From contig CANREW010000007.1 of the NCBI GenBank assembly GCA_947629765.1, positions 1-46,886 on the forward strand: a stretch of 46,886 nucleotides of DNA, written 5' to 3'. Positions 46,850 to 46,886 of this stretch are shown piece by piece. The position numbers and the translations under genes were made by a program. The DNA comes from an uncultured Clostridia bacterium. GTDB taxonomy: Bacteria; Bacillota; Clostridia; TANB77; CAG-508. How positions within the stretch are numbered: the stretch's first letter is position 1; each line of letters opens with the position of its first letter. The notes below the pieces were generated by a model. The model saw only the letters and a program-made list of their open reading frames with translations, searched no databases and was not told the DNA's origin.

Positions 46850-46886
46850 TTATGACTATTTTTTATCTAGCCAACATTTATTAGTT

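Noticed and set aside
1..46886. tRNA or rRNA genes, in particular a special tRNA-Gly
   Set aside because: I looked for cloverleaf-like GGTTC-containing segments and saw none; the proposed decoder would have to lie elsewhere in the genome.
46849..46886. Extension of the FGE-like gene to the window end
   Set aside because: In-frame stops occur in the last 38 bases, which look like low-quality or chimeric contig end, so the true start cannot be placed.

Overview
The window is about 47 kb of very AT-rich DNA (roughly 28% GC by eye) from a low-GC, endospore-forming Firmicute, most likely an uncultured gut Clostridia lineage. The clearest marker is a complete eight-gene spoIIIA operon. YlbJ and YtaF sporulation membrane proteins, RNase J, a Bce-type peptide-resistance module and strong AGGAGG ribosome sites with consensus sigma-A promoters agree with this. 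Both window ends look like contig ends.

The main result is a systematic reading-frame anomaly. Fifteen otherwise normal genes contain 28 single-base 'errors', and every one is an extra C placed directly before an in-frame glycine codon (GGA, GGT, GGC or GGG). The ribosome therefore meets an in-frame CGG. Skipping the C, or reading CGGN as one four-base glycine codon, restores the conserved protein in every case: GDG of Dxs, GDGVNDAP of the Ca2+-ATPase, the Walker A of SpoIIIAA and of the ABC ATPase, HALGQV of TruA. In the native-looking genes I found no other in-frame CGG, while the same trinucleotide out of frame (for example CTC GGA, GCG GGA) is common and read normally. An artefact would not respect the reading frame, so I infer a genome-wide +1 recoding of CGG, or quadruplet decoding of CGGN as Gly. 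In contrast, five higher-GC orphan genes, each with its own promoter or terminator, use in-frame CGG as ordinary arginine, as if acquired from a standard-code donor.

Layout: 1-1.6 kb, pncB (3 sites). 1.6-3.4 kb, a tandemly duplicated orphan membrane-protein gene plus a copy of the tail of the neighbouring gene. 3.4-6.0 kb, Ca2+-ATPase (4 sites). 6.1-6.7 kb, DinJ/YoeB-like toxin-antitoxin. 6.8-8.8 kb, ytaF, ylbJ and a small membrane protein. 8.9-10.6 kb, truA and an ORF6N protein. 10.7-14.5 kb, rnjA-gltX. 14.5-15.6 kb, a HAD nucleotidase and a compact convergent type I toxin-antitoxin locus of par-like design. 15.6-20.3 kb, orphan genes and a NatAB-like ABC exporter. 20.4-22.3 kb, dxs. 22.5-23.1 kb, an orphan membrane protein. 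23.2-28.4 kb, spoIIIAA-AH. 28.5-32 kb, an orphan gene, yebC, a structured repeat, an HTH regulator and a small His-rich protein. 32-35.2 kb, an MBL-fold hydrolase, an ABC-F protein and a 51-residue membrane peptide. 35.3-40.2 kb, a BceRS/BceAB-type resistance module with palindromic operators and the second structured repeat. 40.3-41.8 kb, cls. 42-43.3 kb, an ECF sigma factor and anti-sigma factor. 43.3-45.4 kb, a TtcA-like protein and a lipase-fold DUF2974-type protein. 45.5 kb to the end, a formylglycine-generating-enzyme-like surface protein.

Sites of the CGGN type seem concentrated in sporulation, peptide-stress and transport genes (several carry three or four), whereas gltX, rnjA, cls and the ABC-F gene carry none. 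TruA, itself an anticodon-stem modifying enzyme, needs three frame corrections.
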